A stretch of 64,000 nt of DNA from contig NZ_CP106679.1 in the NCBI RefSeq assembly GCF_025502585.1, positions 62,001-126,000 on the forward strand, in the 5' to 3' direction. This stretch comes from Reichenbachiella agarivorans. Its GTDB lineage: Bacteria; Bacteroidota; Bacteroidia; Cytophagales; Cyclobacteriaceae. Below the pieces are notes generated by a model that had not been told where the DNA came from, ran no database searches, and saw only the letters and a list, made by a program, of their open reading frames with translations. Positions within the stretch are counted from its first letter, which is position 1; every line of letters begins with the position of its first letter. Made by a program: the position numbers and the translations under genes. Below, one piece after another: positions 18,285 through 27,200 of the stretch.

Positions 18285-20483
18285 CTATTTCACCACGAAA
18301 TAAGACGATCGACTGATAGGCTCTCCCTCTGGCGTGACCCCTTCTATCCGCAGCTCATAGTGACCTGTCAGGTCTGAAGTATAAAACGACAAATCCAAAA
18401 CAGGTTGTTTCAGGGTGATATCTGATTGCCAATACAAGAGATCATTGAACAAGGGCTTTCTGCCAACACTGTCTATTTTCAAATCAAGGACTGGCGACTG
18501 CACTGGTACCAAGTTGACTTTATCTCCCAATGGCTCTGTATCGCCTCCATTGTTGTCCGTCGTATGAACAGCTATGACACCATCAAACATCACACTACCC
18601 ATAAAGTAACGTTTGTTCATGACATCAATCCGCTCGACCAAATATGGAGACAATTTCAAAATATCTTCAGCAGTAGAAAAAGCACCATCCAATAGCACCA
18701 TGGTCTCCACTTTATTCTTATCGTTATAATCAATGTCCATTGTCCTCATGTTGAAGGCATACTTATTTTCATTTTTGCTCACTCCTACTTCGAAGATCAA
18801 TTCAATAAATGTGTCTCGCATGGTCGGAAACCTGGTGTAATCAGCTAGTGTGTAAGTAACCACCTCGTCGATTTCTGGAAATTCTCTCGTCGTTTTTTTG
18901 CTGTCTCTAATCTCAAAATATGCGTTTTCTATTTGATTGGCAATGGCACGTTCTGTGATTTGTACCAAGCGCGTACTATCCAAGGCCAAAGAAAAACCAG
19001 TCATAGGTTCATACTTCTCGTAGTATTCTGGATATATCTCTACTTTATAATCATTGTTAGGATCATTGAGTACTCGAACTACCCCTTTGTCGTTAGCAAA
19101 GTCAGGGTCATACTTTAGAAAAAACTCACCATTTGGCCGAACAGTTGTTGCATCTATCTCATAATCTGCCCCTCGAAAAGACAGTGCCACATTGACTTTC
19201 GATGATACATTTTTGGTCTCCGACACAATACGACCTTGTACGATTCCAGATCGGTACTCAGGCAAGTAGCGTACAGAATCGACCTCACTCGTATCCACCA
19301 TACCTAGCTCTGCTATCAGCAAACGATCGATCAAATCAACATCCAAAGATGAAAACCTAATCTCCTTGAATACATCAGGAATAATTTGATGATGCGTAAT
19401 ATCCTCTGGGAGTTGATTACCGTAGGTTTTCTTTACAGAAACTGAAAGACGAGTCCCAACTGGCAATGGATAGGATTGACTCACTTCCTCCCGAGTGCCA
19501 TATTGACTCACACTTGAAATCGCTATATTTTGCGTTCGGCCATGTAGAAAACTTCTTTCATTGACCAGAAGACCATCAACATACAACAACACAGTTATCC
19601 TTCCTGTAGGTAATTCACTACCCGTTATCAATTGTTCGGTATTGAGCGTTGTGGTGATTTCTTTGACCTTCCCTGTCACACTCCATATCTCTAATCGGCC
19701 AGTCTTTGTCTCCCAGTCGGGACTTGAATAAATTTTGACTCTATAATTGTCCAATATCTTGGTCAAATCCAGATGACTACATACCGCACATGCCACTGGC
19801 AAATCATAGAAATCAAAGCTCGATTGATACTCCAAAGCCAAACGGTATTGCTCTCCCTCCACTGGAGTGAAATTGATCATTCCCAATCCATACTGATCCA
19901 AATTCACATCCAATACTTTTTCCCCATTGGCAGAAAGTATTCTTGCCTTGGGGTTGAGTCCCTGGTTGTGTTGGTCTCGGACATAAACCAACACGCTATT
20001 TTCTATATCAGACAAAACAGTTCCTCCTTCAGGATAAAAAGATACCGATACCTTTCTCTTTTCCTCATCCACTACTAGTGGTTCATATATTTTGTATGGA
20101 TTGACAATCACTATCTTTTGACTATAATAGGAGTCGAAATTTTTCATCCACCGGGTGTACGCCACTATTTGGTATAGATTGGTTTCCAAATCTGAAGATA
20201 AGAATATGGAACCTGATCCTCTGCCTCGATCCAACTCGATCTTGGTCTGATGAACTGCATTACCTTTTGCATCCATTAACTCCACGTACAATAAGTTACT
20301 CAGATCAGACAACCTACCTGTAGTGTGACTGGAAACAAATGCCGAAAAGTACAGCGTCTCACCTACTATCAGATCACTGGCACTGAGATGCAAAAAGGCT
20401 GCTTCTTTGATGTTTTGCTGCGCCCAGCTCTGCCCCAAAAATTGAAATATCAGGATGGCTATTGTAACTATTTTCTTAATCAT
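18285..20483 (-). CDS. Large secreted protein with macroglobulin MG2-like N-terminal domain
   Basis: Not identified beyond a family resemblance. The ATG at 20483 gives 732 residues and a signal peptide (MIKKIVTIAILIFQFLGQSWA). The region around 25-125 (for example GETLYFSAFVSS) resembles the MG2-like beta-sandwich of Bacteroidota alpha-2-macroglobulin-type proteins; further beta-rich segments follow, and residues near 420-490 resemble a carboxypeptidase-regulatory fold. No thioester motif or sorting domain was seen. The start overlaps the stop of the DUF4249 gene as ATGA, so translation is coupled. It is the last gene of a four-gene operon with a TonB receptor, so an outer-membrane or periplasmic role with that receptor is inferred. 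Confidence 0.75.
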   Translation of the reverse strand: MIKKIVTIAILIFQFLGQSWAQQNIKEAAFLHLSASDLIVGETLYFSAFVSSHTTGRLSDLSNLLYVELMDAKGNAVHQTKIELDRGRGSGSIFLSSDLETNLYQIVAYTRWMKNFDSYYSQKIVIVNPYKIYEPLVVDEEKRKVSVSFYPEGGTVLSDIENSVLVYVRDQHNQGLNPKARILSANGEKVLDVNLDQYGLGMINFTPVEGEQYRLALEYQSSFDFYDLPVACAVCSHLDLTKILDNYRVKIYSSPDWETKTGRLEIWSVTGKVKEITTTLNTEQLITGSELPTGRITVLLYVDGLLVNERSFLHGRTQNIAISSVSQYGTREEVSQSYPLPVGTRLSVSVKKTYGNQLPEDITHHQIIPDVFKEIRFSSLDVDLIDRLLIAELGMVDTSEVDSVRYLPEYRSGIVQGRIVSETKNVSSKVNVALSFRGADYEIDATTVRPNGEFFLKYDPDFANDKGVVRVLNDPNNDYKVEIYPEYYEKYEPMTGFSLALDSTRLVQITERAIANQIENAYFEIRDSKKTTREFPEIDEVVTYTLADYTRFPTMRDTFIELIFEVGVSKNENKYAFNMRTMDIDYNDKNKVETMVLLDGAFSTAEDILKLSPYLVERIDVMNKRYFMGSVMFDGVIAVHTTDNNGGDTEPLGDKVNLVPVQSPVLDLKIDSVGRKPLFNDLLYWQSDITLKQPVLDLSFYTSDLTGHYELRIEGVTPEGEPISRSSYFVVK

Positions 20484-21655
20484 GGATTCCAAAAATCTGG
20501 TTTATCGAGAGAACCATAGTGTCTACAATCACTGCATCTCGAAGGCATTATTATCGCATCAACAAGTTCAGGGTCGACCAATCTAATTACTTCATAGCCA
20601 GTCCCCAACCCTACATACGTATTCAATTCCGCAATGGCAACCGTGTCTGCAATCCGATCATATATACACTCATATGACATTGATGGACTAAACCCCTGAT
20701 CTCTAAATGCCCCACTAGCAAATATTCTATAGCCTGAAGACACACCTGACACCTCAAAATAACCCAGTACGGGATACCCCGCATCTCTGACATTGCTAAT
20801 ATTACCCAGTACCGTACCTTTCTGCTTGTCAAAAAAACTACCCGAAGATTCATTGTTCTCTTTTAGGTTTTTGTAATACTGATAGGCACTGGGTGTAATC
20901 GCATATTGGTTCACAGTGAGGGAAAAATTGCTACGCAGCTGAGCATCTATATCTTCAATATATACTAATGGAAATTCAGACAATCGGTTCTCAGACAAAC
21001 CACTTGTAGTCTCCGCTAGGAGTTCATCCGAGACTATACGGTTATAACAGCTTGCTATACTAATCTCTCTGTATAGCAGTGTATCGTTCATCGCATCCCA
21101 CTCATATACAGATGGATAGATAACATTAATCTGATAATCCTCCACATAGTCATAACGATAGTTAGAAAAGCTCTCATCAAAATTATGGTTATCCACAAAA
21201 AACTGAACGCCTTTTAGTTGCCTACTATCTTGAGTAGAATTCTTTTCGATATATCGTCCATAGATGCTATCGATAGGCACAGGCTTGGGTACGGTCTCCT
21301 TGCTGGACGTGAATTCTTCTCCATCTGCCGTGGTGAAATGTAGTACATAACTTTGACCAGGAACCGCAGCATATTCAGTGGTAGTTTGATAGGTACCAGA
21401 TGTACCATCTTCCTTGAAGATTACCTTCTGTCCATTTTCGTCCTCTACCCAAACAGTGGCACCAGAATAAGGAGCAGGCACATTTTCATCTAGTGCATAA
21501 GATACCGACAACTGCACAGTTTGTATCTTCAGCTCGCTCGTCAACACTGCGTCCACTACCAATACCGTCTCTGTATCCTTGACTTTAAAATCAAAAGGCT
21601 CCACACAGGCATACAGTACCAGCAAAACAAAAATCAAAGAAAAAACCTTTTTCAT
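20480..21655 (-). CDS. DUF4249 outer-membrane-associated lipoprotein
   Basis: A 391-residue lipoprotein: signal MKKVFSLIFVLLVLYAC with the lipobox cysteine at 17, then a beta-rich DUF4249-type body (VEPFDFKVKDTETVLVVD is a typical opening). In Bacteroidota, DUF4249 genes commonly lie directly after a TonB-dependent receptor gene, as here (3 bp gap), and are thought to act as surface partners of the receptor, somewhat like SusD; this is association, not proven function. A late CSDCRHYGSLDKP segment contains paired cysteines. It shares an ATGA overlap with the downstream gene. Confidence 0.88.
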   Translation of the reverse strand: MKKVFSLIFVLLVLYACVEPFDFKVKDTETVLVVDAVLTSELKIQTVQLSVSYALDENVPAPYSGATVWVEDENGQKVIFKEDGTSGTYQTTTEYAAVPGQSYVLHFTTADGEEFTSSKETVPKPVPIDSIYGRYIEKNSTQDSRQLKGVQFFVDNHNFDESFSNYRYDYVEDYQINVIYPSVYEWDAMNDTLLYREISIASCYNRIVSDELLAETTSGLSENRLSEFPLVYIEDIDAQLRSNFSLTVNQYAITPSAYQYYKNLKENNESSGSFFDKQKGTVLGNISNVRDAGYPVLGYFEVSGVSSGYRIFASGAFRDQGFSPSMSYECIYDRIADTVAIAELNTYVGLGTGYEVIRLVDPELVDAIIMPSRCSDCRHYGSLDKPDFWNP

Positions 21656-21658
21656 GAC

Positions 21659-24424
21659 TTAGAAAGTAAAATTATAGGTGATGGTAGGAATAGGTGTTGG
21701 GAAAACTGTCATCTTATACCCTTTGACCTCTCCATCCTCTACTTTGAAAAATACCGAATAAACATTGTCTCGGCCTAGCAAATTGTAAATCGAGAATGAC
21801 CAAAAAGAATGTGCTAACTTCTTGATTTTATGATTCCCTTCTATATTGATTCCCAAATCCATCCGGAAGTAATCGGGAATACGATAGGCATTTCTATCCG
21901 AGTACAGTAGACTCTCAGAACCCTGAAAATTATACTTACCAGTCGGGTAGGTCACAGGTACTCCAGTAGCATAGACCACATTCAAAGTCATTGTCAACCT
22001 TCGGGTAAATTTATAATTAGTCACAGAATTGATGTAATGCGGTTTGTCATACCCTGTAGGGAAATACTCGCCTCCATTGATGACCTCATCTGGAAAATCT
22101 CCATCCAACTGGATCAACGAGCGAGAATAAGTATAATTGATCCAACCAGTCAACCAACCAGATGTTTTCTTGAGTGACAATTCCAAACCATAGGATCTGC
22201 CCTTGCCTTGCAGCAAATCAGTTTCGATGTTTTTGTTGAATTGTAAATCAGCACCAACTTTAAAATCCAAAAGGTTTTGAATGTGCTTGTAATACAGCTC
22301 CGCAGAAGCCTCTACCATGTGCTTACCATAGAAGTTGCGGTAATACCCAACGGAAACCTGATCAGCTATCTGAGGTTTGATATGTGCATTGGACAATCTC
22401 CACATATCCGTAGGAGCAATCGATGCAGAGTTTAACAACAAGTGAATATTTTGTCTTGTTCTATTGTAGCTTGCCTTGACCGAATTAGTCTCATTAAGTG
22501 AGTAACGAGACGACAACCTAAACTCTGGTCCATGATAGGTCTCTATGATCTCATTCTTGTCATAGTTATCCACTTTGCTGATAAAATCTATATCCACAGG
22601 CTCACCTTCGGTATACCTGTTGACCTGCCCAGGGCCCAACACATTGAAGATTGAATACCTGATACCTCCCTCGACCGATATCCGGTCATTGGGACTATAC
22701 AACGCAGAAAAGTAAGGTGCGATTTCCAATGATTGCTCCTGCCCCACTTCGTCCTTTTCGATCAGTGATTCACTTCCGGTTGGATTTTTGACACCAGGCA
22801 CCACTTGCGTATGCTTGACCTCCGTCCCAAATTTGTAATTCAACTTCTCATTGACATAATAATCAAATTTGGCAGAAGCATGATTTTCCTTCACCCCATA
22901 ATCGATCCTAAATGCTTGGGTAGGCAATACATCATAGCCAATATCATAATCATAATGGCTAATCCCTACATTGAAATCTGCCAACAATTTAGAACTAAAT
23001 ACATGCCGCCAATTCGATGACAACAATTTATTAGCATAAGAAAAATCAGTGTATGACAACAACGTGTCAGAAGTCAATTGGAAGCGATCAAAACTGTAGT
23101 AACCACTCAATGTAACCGTGTTTTTATCATTGATCTCATAGTCGAGCTTTCCGACGAGATCATAAAAAGTCACTTCATTATTCTTGAGTGGAGAATCTTT
23201 GATCTTGTTGATCACATAATCCGAATAGGTTGCACGCCCCCCAACCATAAATGTCGGTCCATTTTTAAAAGTAGGACCTTCGAGCATGATCTTGGAAGTG
23301 ACAGGACCAATCCCAGCGACACCACTTATTTTTTCTTGATTGGGTTCTTTGGATGAAATGTCAAAAACTGATGAGAGGCGTCCACCAAATTCTGCTGGAA
23401 TAGCACTTTTGTACAATTCCATTCCAGACAACGCGTCTGAATTGAATACAGAAAAGAAGCCAAAGAAGTGATTGGTATTGTAAACTGGCGTACCATCAAA
23501 CAAGAACAGATTTTGATCGGCTTTTCCTCCTCGGATGTTGATACCTGCTGATCCTTCGCCCAAATATTGAACACCAGCTGTAGTGGTCGCTACTCTCACC
23601 ATGTCCTTCTCACCAAGCAATGCTGGAACAATTTTCAGGCTTTCTGGACTAATTTTGGTCATCCCCATTTGAGGACTTTTGGTATTGGCTTCTCTTTCGG
23701 CGCTAACGGTCACGGCATTCAATGCGATGACATCCACCTCCATATCAACGTCCAGTCTCCCGTCCGAATAGACCATCAGACGTCTGTAGGTATTTTTCAT
23801 ATTGACCGATTGGATTAAAATATTTCGTTTCCCATTCGGTACATTGAGAGAGAAAAAACCCTCCTCATCGGTAGTAGTTCCTACGAAAGGACTCTCGATG
23901 TACACATATGCATCAGGTACAGGCTTGTCCGTTCCGATCTCACGAACATACCCAGCTACAACACTGCGCTTGTTTGGTTCATATTGCTTTCTATTCCCAA
24001 TGGTAATCAGTGTTTCCTCCAGCCCCAGACCTTTTGCCTTTTGCTCTCTGGTGAAAAACACTTCTTCCAGATCGGTAGGCTCACCAGCATCTTGTCTTTG
24101 CGTAATCAACGGCGTTGTGATGATTTCTACATTGTACAACAAGATGACCTGATCTCTTTGCCTATAATAGGTAATGGCTGTCTGAGAGAGGAGTGCATCA
24201 AACTGTGACATGACATCACCACTGTAGTCTATAGATCCATGTACATACACGTGACTCACCCATTGATCCTTGTAAAAAAATTGCAATTGAGTATGCTGCT
24301 CTATGTCGCGAATCACATTCTGAAGCAAGGTAGAATCTTGGGATTGGCTCGCAATGGCATTCACACTTTGACCATTGACAGTCCCACACACAATCAAGAA
24401 TGCAAGTATTGATAAATATTTCAT
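21659..24424 (-). CDS. TonB-dependent outer-membrane receptor with N-terminal STN-like and carboxypeptidase-regulatory domains
   Basis: A 921-residue receptor. Signal peptide about 1-18; an STN-like secretin/TonB short domain about 25-100, which in other receptors contacts an anti-sigma factor; a carboxypeptidase-regulatory-like domain about 160-233 (PVPDAYVYIESPFVGTTTDE); a plug domain about 240-385 with INIRGGKADQNLFLFDGTPV and PAEFGGRLSSVFDI; then the barrel to the C-terminal aromatic residue. It is paired with a DUF4249 lipoprotein. No FecR/sigma gene lies nearby despite the STN-like domain. The start overlaps the stop of the upstream gene as ATGA. Confidence 0.92.
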   Translation of the reverse strand: MKYLSILAFLIVCGTVNGQSVNAIASQSQDSTLLQNVIRDIEQHTQLQFFYKDQWVSHVYVHGSIDYSGDVMSQFDALLSQTAITYYRQRDQVILLYNVEIITTPLITQRQDAGEPTDLEEVFFTREQKAKGLGLEETLITIGNRKQYEPNKRSVVAGYVREIGTDKPVPDAYVYIESPFVGTTTDEEGFFSLNVPNGKRNILIQSVNMKNTYRRLMVYSDGRLDVDMEVDVIALNAVTVSAEREANTKSPQMGMTKISPESLKIVPALLGEKDMVRVATTTAGVQYLGEGSAGINIRGGKADQNLFLFDGTPVYNTNHFFGFFSVFNSDALSGMELYKSAIPAEFGGRLSSVFDISSKEPNQEKISGVAGIGPVTSKIMLEGPTFKNGPTFMVGGRATYSDYVINKIKDSPLKNNEVTFYDLVGKLDYEINDKNTVTLSGYYSFDRFQLTSDTLLSYTDFSYANKLLSSNWRHVFSSKLLADFNVGISHYDYDIGYDVLPTQAFRIDYGVKENHASAKFDYYVNEKLNYKFGTEVKHTQVVPGVKNPTGSESLIEKDEVGQEQSLEIAPYFSALYSPNDRISVEGGIRYSIFNVLGPGQVNRYTEGEPVDIDFISKVDNYDKNEIIETYHGPEFRLSSRYSLNETNSVKASYNRTRQNIHLLLNSASIAPTDMWRLSNAHIKPQIADQVSVGYYRNFYGKHMVEASAELYYKHIQNLLDFKVGADLQFNKNIETDLLQGKGRSYGLELSLKKTSGWLTGWINYTYSRSLIQLDGDFPDEVINGGEYFPTGYDKPHYINSVTNYKFTRRLTMTLNVVYATGVPVTYPTGKYNFQGSESLLYSDRNAYRIPDYFRMDLGINIEGNHKIKKLAHSFWSFSIYNLLGRDNVYSVFFKVEDGEVKGYKMTVFPTPIPTITYNFTF

Positions 24425-25152
24425 AGGGACGGTACTAAGCTTTCACAGTAATCCAATACAGTAGCCAAATCTGTCTCATCCTTGAGGTTCATGTATGTCA
24501 AATTGGATTTAATGAATTTTTTGATGTCATTTTTATGAGCTGGAAATATATCGTACAGGCTTTTCTTATTTCTGAACTTATAATAGCTGGACCCAACTTG
24601 TATAAACAAGATATCCGCTTCATCATACTCTACAGACTGTGGCCCGACACTGCTTGTTTTGATTCGTTTGGCCAACAGACGAATTTGATCACCTTGATAC
24701 ACCACTTGATAAAATCCCTTTCCGTATGGCGGTTCTTGACTTTGCAAATTCAAAAAAAGACTCTCTCCAATGGTAAACTGCGTGATTTTCTTTTGATTGG
24801 GTTGTAGCGCTGGATAACTCGATCGGTACATACCACTATTGTCTACAATCAACAAATCTTGAAAGGTATTGTAGAGCATCCTTATATCATTAAAAGATTG
24901 ATTTTCAATAATTAAAAACCCTTCCTTCCACGCAGCAGATTCAAAAAACTGATGCTCCAAAACTGTCTGACTTTGGATTTTGTAATATGTCCCCTCTGCA
25001 ATTGGTGTATGTTCTCTACCGATGGTTTGATTATACCATGTCTCAATCCCCTCATTTAGGTTCAGATCAACTACCGAAATTTGTGCCCTTACAGTAGGTG
25101 AATGCAGCACCATGAAACACAATACACAGCACAAAAGTCTAATAATCATCAT
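24421..25152 (-). CDS. Secreted protein of unknown function, first gene of the receptor operon
   Basis: Not recognised. I place the start at the ATG at 25152, which gives a clean signal peptide (MMIIRLLCCVLCFMVLHSP) and 243 residues; a longer frame to 25242 adds 30 hydrophobic residues that would make an unlikely double signal. The mature part looks beta-rich, contains many tyrosines and short strands, and ends with a helical stretch (HKNDIKKFIKSNLTYMNLKD). It overlaps the TonB-receptor start by 4 bp, so it is co-translated with the receptor, lipoprotein and MG2-like protein, and probably belongs to the same envelope system. Confidence 0.72.
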   Translation of the reverse strand: MMIIRLLCCVLCFMVLHSPTVRAQISVVDLNLNEGIETWYNQTIGREHTPIAEGTYYKIQSQTVLEHQFFESAAWKEGFLIIENQSFNDIRMLYNTFQDLLIVDNSGMYRSSYPALQPNQKKITQFTIGESLFLNLQSQEPPYGKGFYQVVYQGDQIRLLAKRIKTSSVGPQSVEYDEADILFIQVGSSYYKFRNKKSLYDIFPAHKNDIKKFIKSNLTYMNLKDETDLATVLDYCESLVPSL

Positions 25153-25650
25153 GCAAAACAGAAACGGGATTAACAATATTGAATCGTACCAATAGAGGAT
25201 GAGCGTAATATATAAAAATAATCGTTTCATTAGTACGCACATGTATTTTTACTGATTAGAGCATGTCAAAAAACAGCATATTATACTTAATGGAAAACTA
25301 CTTGGGTGCTCTTCCAAATAAGTAATATCACTTAGGAAATACTCATAATAGAACTAAATCAAGATTTAATATTCATTCCTTACTAATCTGCATTTTTTCT
25401 ACTCAAAACACATAATTTTTAAACCCTGATAAGGTTTGTAAGTAAACATATTCTATTAAATTTGATATTATGATGATGACGTAAGTTACTATTAAGCGGC
25501 TATCGAGAAGTAGACAGCTTTTCTTTCAATCCAATCACATTTCTTCAGCTAGCAGTGTGAGAAAGAGAAAAATAAATTGACAGCTTAGTACAACCAGTTA
25601 TGGTGATTCCTGAACAAAGTCAGTAATTTTCATCATACTAAAACTTAACC
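25153..25650. other. 498-bp divergent intergenic region upstream of the polysaccharide locus
   Basis: It separates the minus-strand receptor operon from the plus-strand polysaccharide operon. It is AT-rich with one good Bacteroidota promoter facing right (25435-25464). No promoter facing left, short gene, riboswitch or terminator could be supported. Confidence 0.55.
25435..25464 (+). promoter_or_regulatory. Bacteroidota-type promoter of the first polysaccharide operon
   Basis: TTTG at 25435-25438, 18 bp, then TAAATTTG at 25457-25464 fits the Bacteroidota primary-sigma pattern (TTG, about 17-21 bp, TAnnTTTG). It predicts a start site near 25470 and a long leader of about 180 nt before the receiver gene. 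Confidence 0.6.
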
Positions 25651-26070
25651 ATGTATCTACTAAAAAACCGCCCAACCAAGAAAAAGTCTGTATTGCTCGT
25701 AGATGATAACAAAATCATGTGTCGTCTTACAACTAAAATTCTTGAACAGAATTTTACGGTACACTCATTTCATAGTGCGATTGACGCCATCAATTGGCTG
25801 TCAGAAGGGAAAAATATTCCTAATGTGATCGTGTCAGATATTGCCATGTCTGATATGAGCGGATTAGAATTTGGACAATTTCTCAAGCTCAATGGTCTCT
25901 ACGAACATATCCCTTTGGTCTATATGTCAGGTATTCCTGAGCATGAAGTAACCAACTACCCTGTATCGGTCAATTACAGTGCCTATGCCCAAAAGCCATT
26001 TTGCCCAGACGGGCTCGTACGGATGCTGGAGGATGTGACTAATTTGACAACCACAGAAACACAAGCATAA
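25651..26070 (+). CDS. Single-domain response regulator (receiver only)
   Basis: A 139-residue receiver protein with no output domain: acidic pair D18/D19, phosphoacceptor D63 in VSDIAMSDMSG, serine at the Thr/Ser switch position (S93 in YMSG) and invariant K115 in QKPF. All phosphorylation residues are intact. The next gene, an initiating sugar transferase with its own degenerate receiver-like domain, starts immediately after this stop codon (TAA then GTG), so they are made together. It may relay a kinase signal onto exopolysaccharide initiation; the kinase is not nearby. Confidence 0.9.
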   Translation: MYLLKNRPTKKKSVLLVDDNKIMCRLTTKILEQNFTVHSFHSAIDAINWLSEGKNIPNVIVSDIAMSDMSGLEFGQFLKLNGLYEHIPLVYMSGIPEHEVTNYPVSVNYSAYAQKPFCPDGLVRMLEDVTNLTTTETQA

Positions 26071-27195
26071 GTGAGTGATTTTATTAGCACAGAGGTGTTG
26101 GATGCCAAGTCCGATGATCAGATAGTTACGGTCAATATTCAGGAAGATCTGAACCAACCGATTATTGTCTATCTGGGGTCAGAATTATTGTCGAATATCC
26201 AAAACATACTTGATAGTAAGTACCAGTTGATCGATGGACAAAACATTGAGAAGTTCATTTCTTTGCTAAAGGACTGGAGCAGGCATTTCCATACCCTTCC
26301 TGAGGTAATCTTGATACACGACTCTCTTTTAGCTGATCTCTCAAAAATCAAATTTGATGAGGTGAAGAAAAAAAGTGGTTTCAAAACCGTGCCCGTCATT
26401 GTTTTTTCCAATCAATTGAACAAAAAAGTCAAACAACAAGCATGGTCTATAGGCGCTGACGAGTACTTCCACGAGCCTATTAAGTTTAAATCACTCATAC
26501 CTAGGATAAAATTCTATAAAAGACTCAAAGCTGCTGGTTTTTCTAGACAAGACGCAATCCTCAAAAAGGACAAAGTCTACAAAATGTATTTTCTAAAGAG
26601 ATCATTCGATATAGCTGTTGCAGGTACGGCCTTACTCTTGTTCTCTCCAATATTGATTTTAGTAGCGATTGCCATCAAATTGGAATCTAAGGGGCCAATT
26701 TTCTACGTCTCTCGACGAGCAGGCACAAACTACAAAGTGTTTAATTTCTACAAATTCAGATCTATGCAAGTAGATGCTGATACGCAACTCGAAAAACTAA
26801 AAGAGACCTCCAATCAGTATCAGGATGGCAATCAATTTGTCAAAATCAAGAATGACCCTAGAGTTACGCGGATTGGTGACTTCCTCAGAAACAGCAGCTT
26901 GGATGAGATTCCGCAGCTCTTCAATGTTTTAAAAGGAGACATGTCCATCGTGGGCAATCGCCCACTCCCACTCTATGAGGCCAAACTACTCACCACAGAC
27001 AATCACGCAGAACGCTTTTTAGGGCCTGCAGGCATCACAGGACTCTGGCAAACAATGAAAAGAGGCAAAGCTGAAATGTCAGCAGAAGAACGAATCATGC
27101 TGGACAGGATATATGTTAGGAAGAATTCACTCCTGTTTGATTTCAAACTCATGCTCATGACCATACCTGCACTTATTCAATCAGAAAAGGTTTAA
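26071..27195 (+). CDS. Initiating sugar-phosphate transferase with N-terminal degenerate receiver domain
   Basis: The C-terminal half (about 175-374) is a polyprenyl-phosphate sugar-phosphotransferase of the bacterial sugar transferase family (PF02397): a hydrophobic hairpin at about 178-203, then FYKFRSMQVDAD, KNDPRVTRIGDFLRNSSLDE, PQLFNVLKGDMSIVGNRPL and PAGITGLWQ. It moves a sugar phosphate from a nucleotide sugar to undecaprenyl phosphate, the first step of repeat-unit assembly. Residues about 28-150 have receiver-fold periodicity: D84 in LIHDSLL, S113 in VIVFSN, and HEPIK where receivers have a Lys-Pro pair (E135 replaces the lysine). Phosphorylation is therefore doubtful. The start is GTG directly behind the preceding stop codon. 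Confidence 0.9.
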   Translation: MSDFISTEVLDAKSDDQIVTVNIQEDLNQPIIVYLGSELLSNIQNILDSKYQLIDGQNIEKFISLLKDWSRHFHTLPEVILIHDSLLADLSKIKFDEVKKKSGFKTVPVIVFSNQLNKKVKQQAWSIGADEYFHEPIKFKSLIPRIKFYKRLKAAGFSRQDAILKKDKVYKMYFLKRSFDIAVAGTALLLFSPILILVAIAIKLESKGPIFYVSRRAGTNYKVFNFYKFRSMQVDADTQLEKLKETSNQYQDGNQFVKIKNDPRVTRIGDFLRNSSLDEIPQLFNVLKGDMSIVGNRPLPLYEAKLLTTDNHAERFLGPAGITGLWQTMKRGKAEMSAEERIMLDRIYVRKNSLLFDFKLMLMTIPALIQSEKV

Positions 27196-27200
27196 TCACT

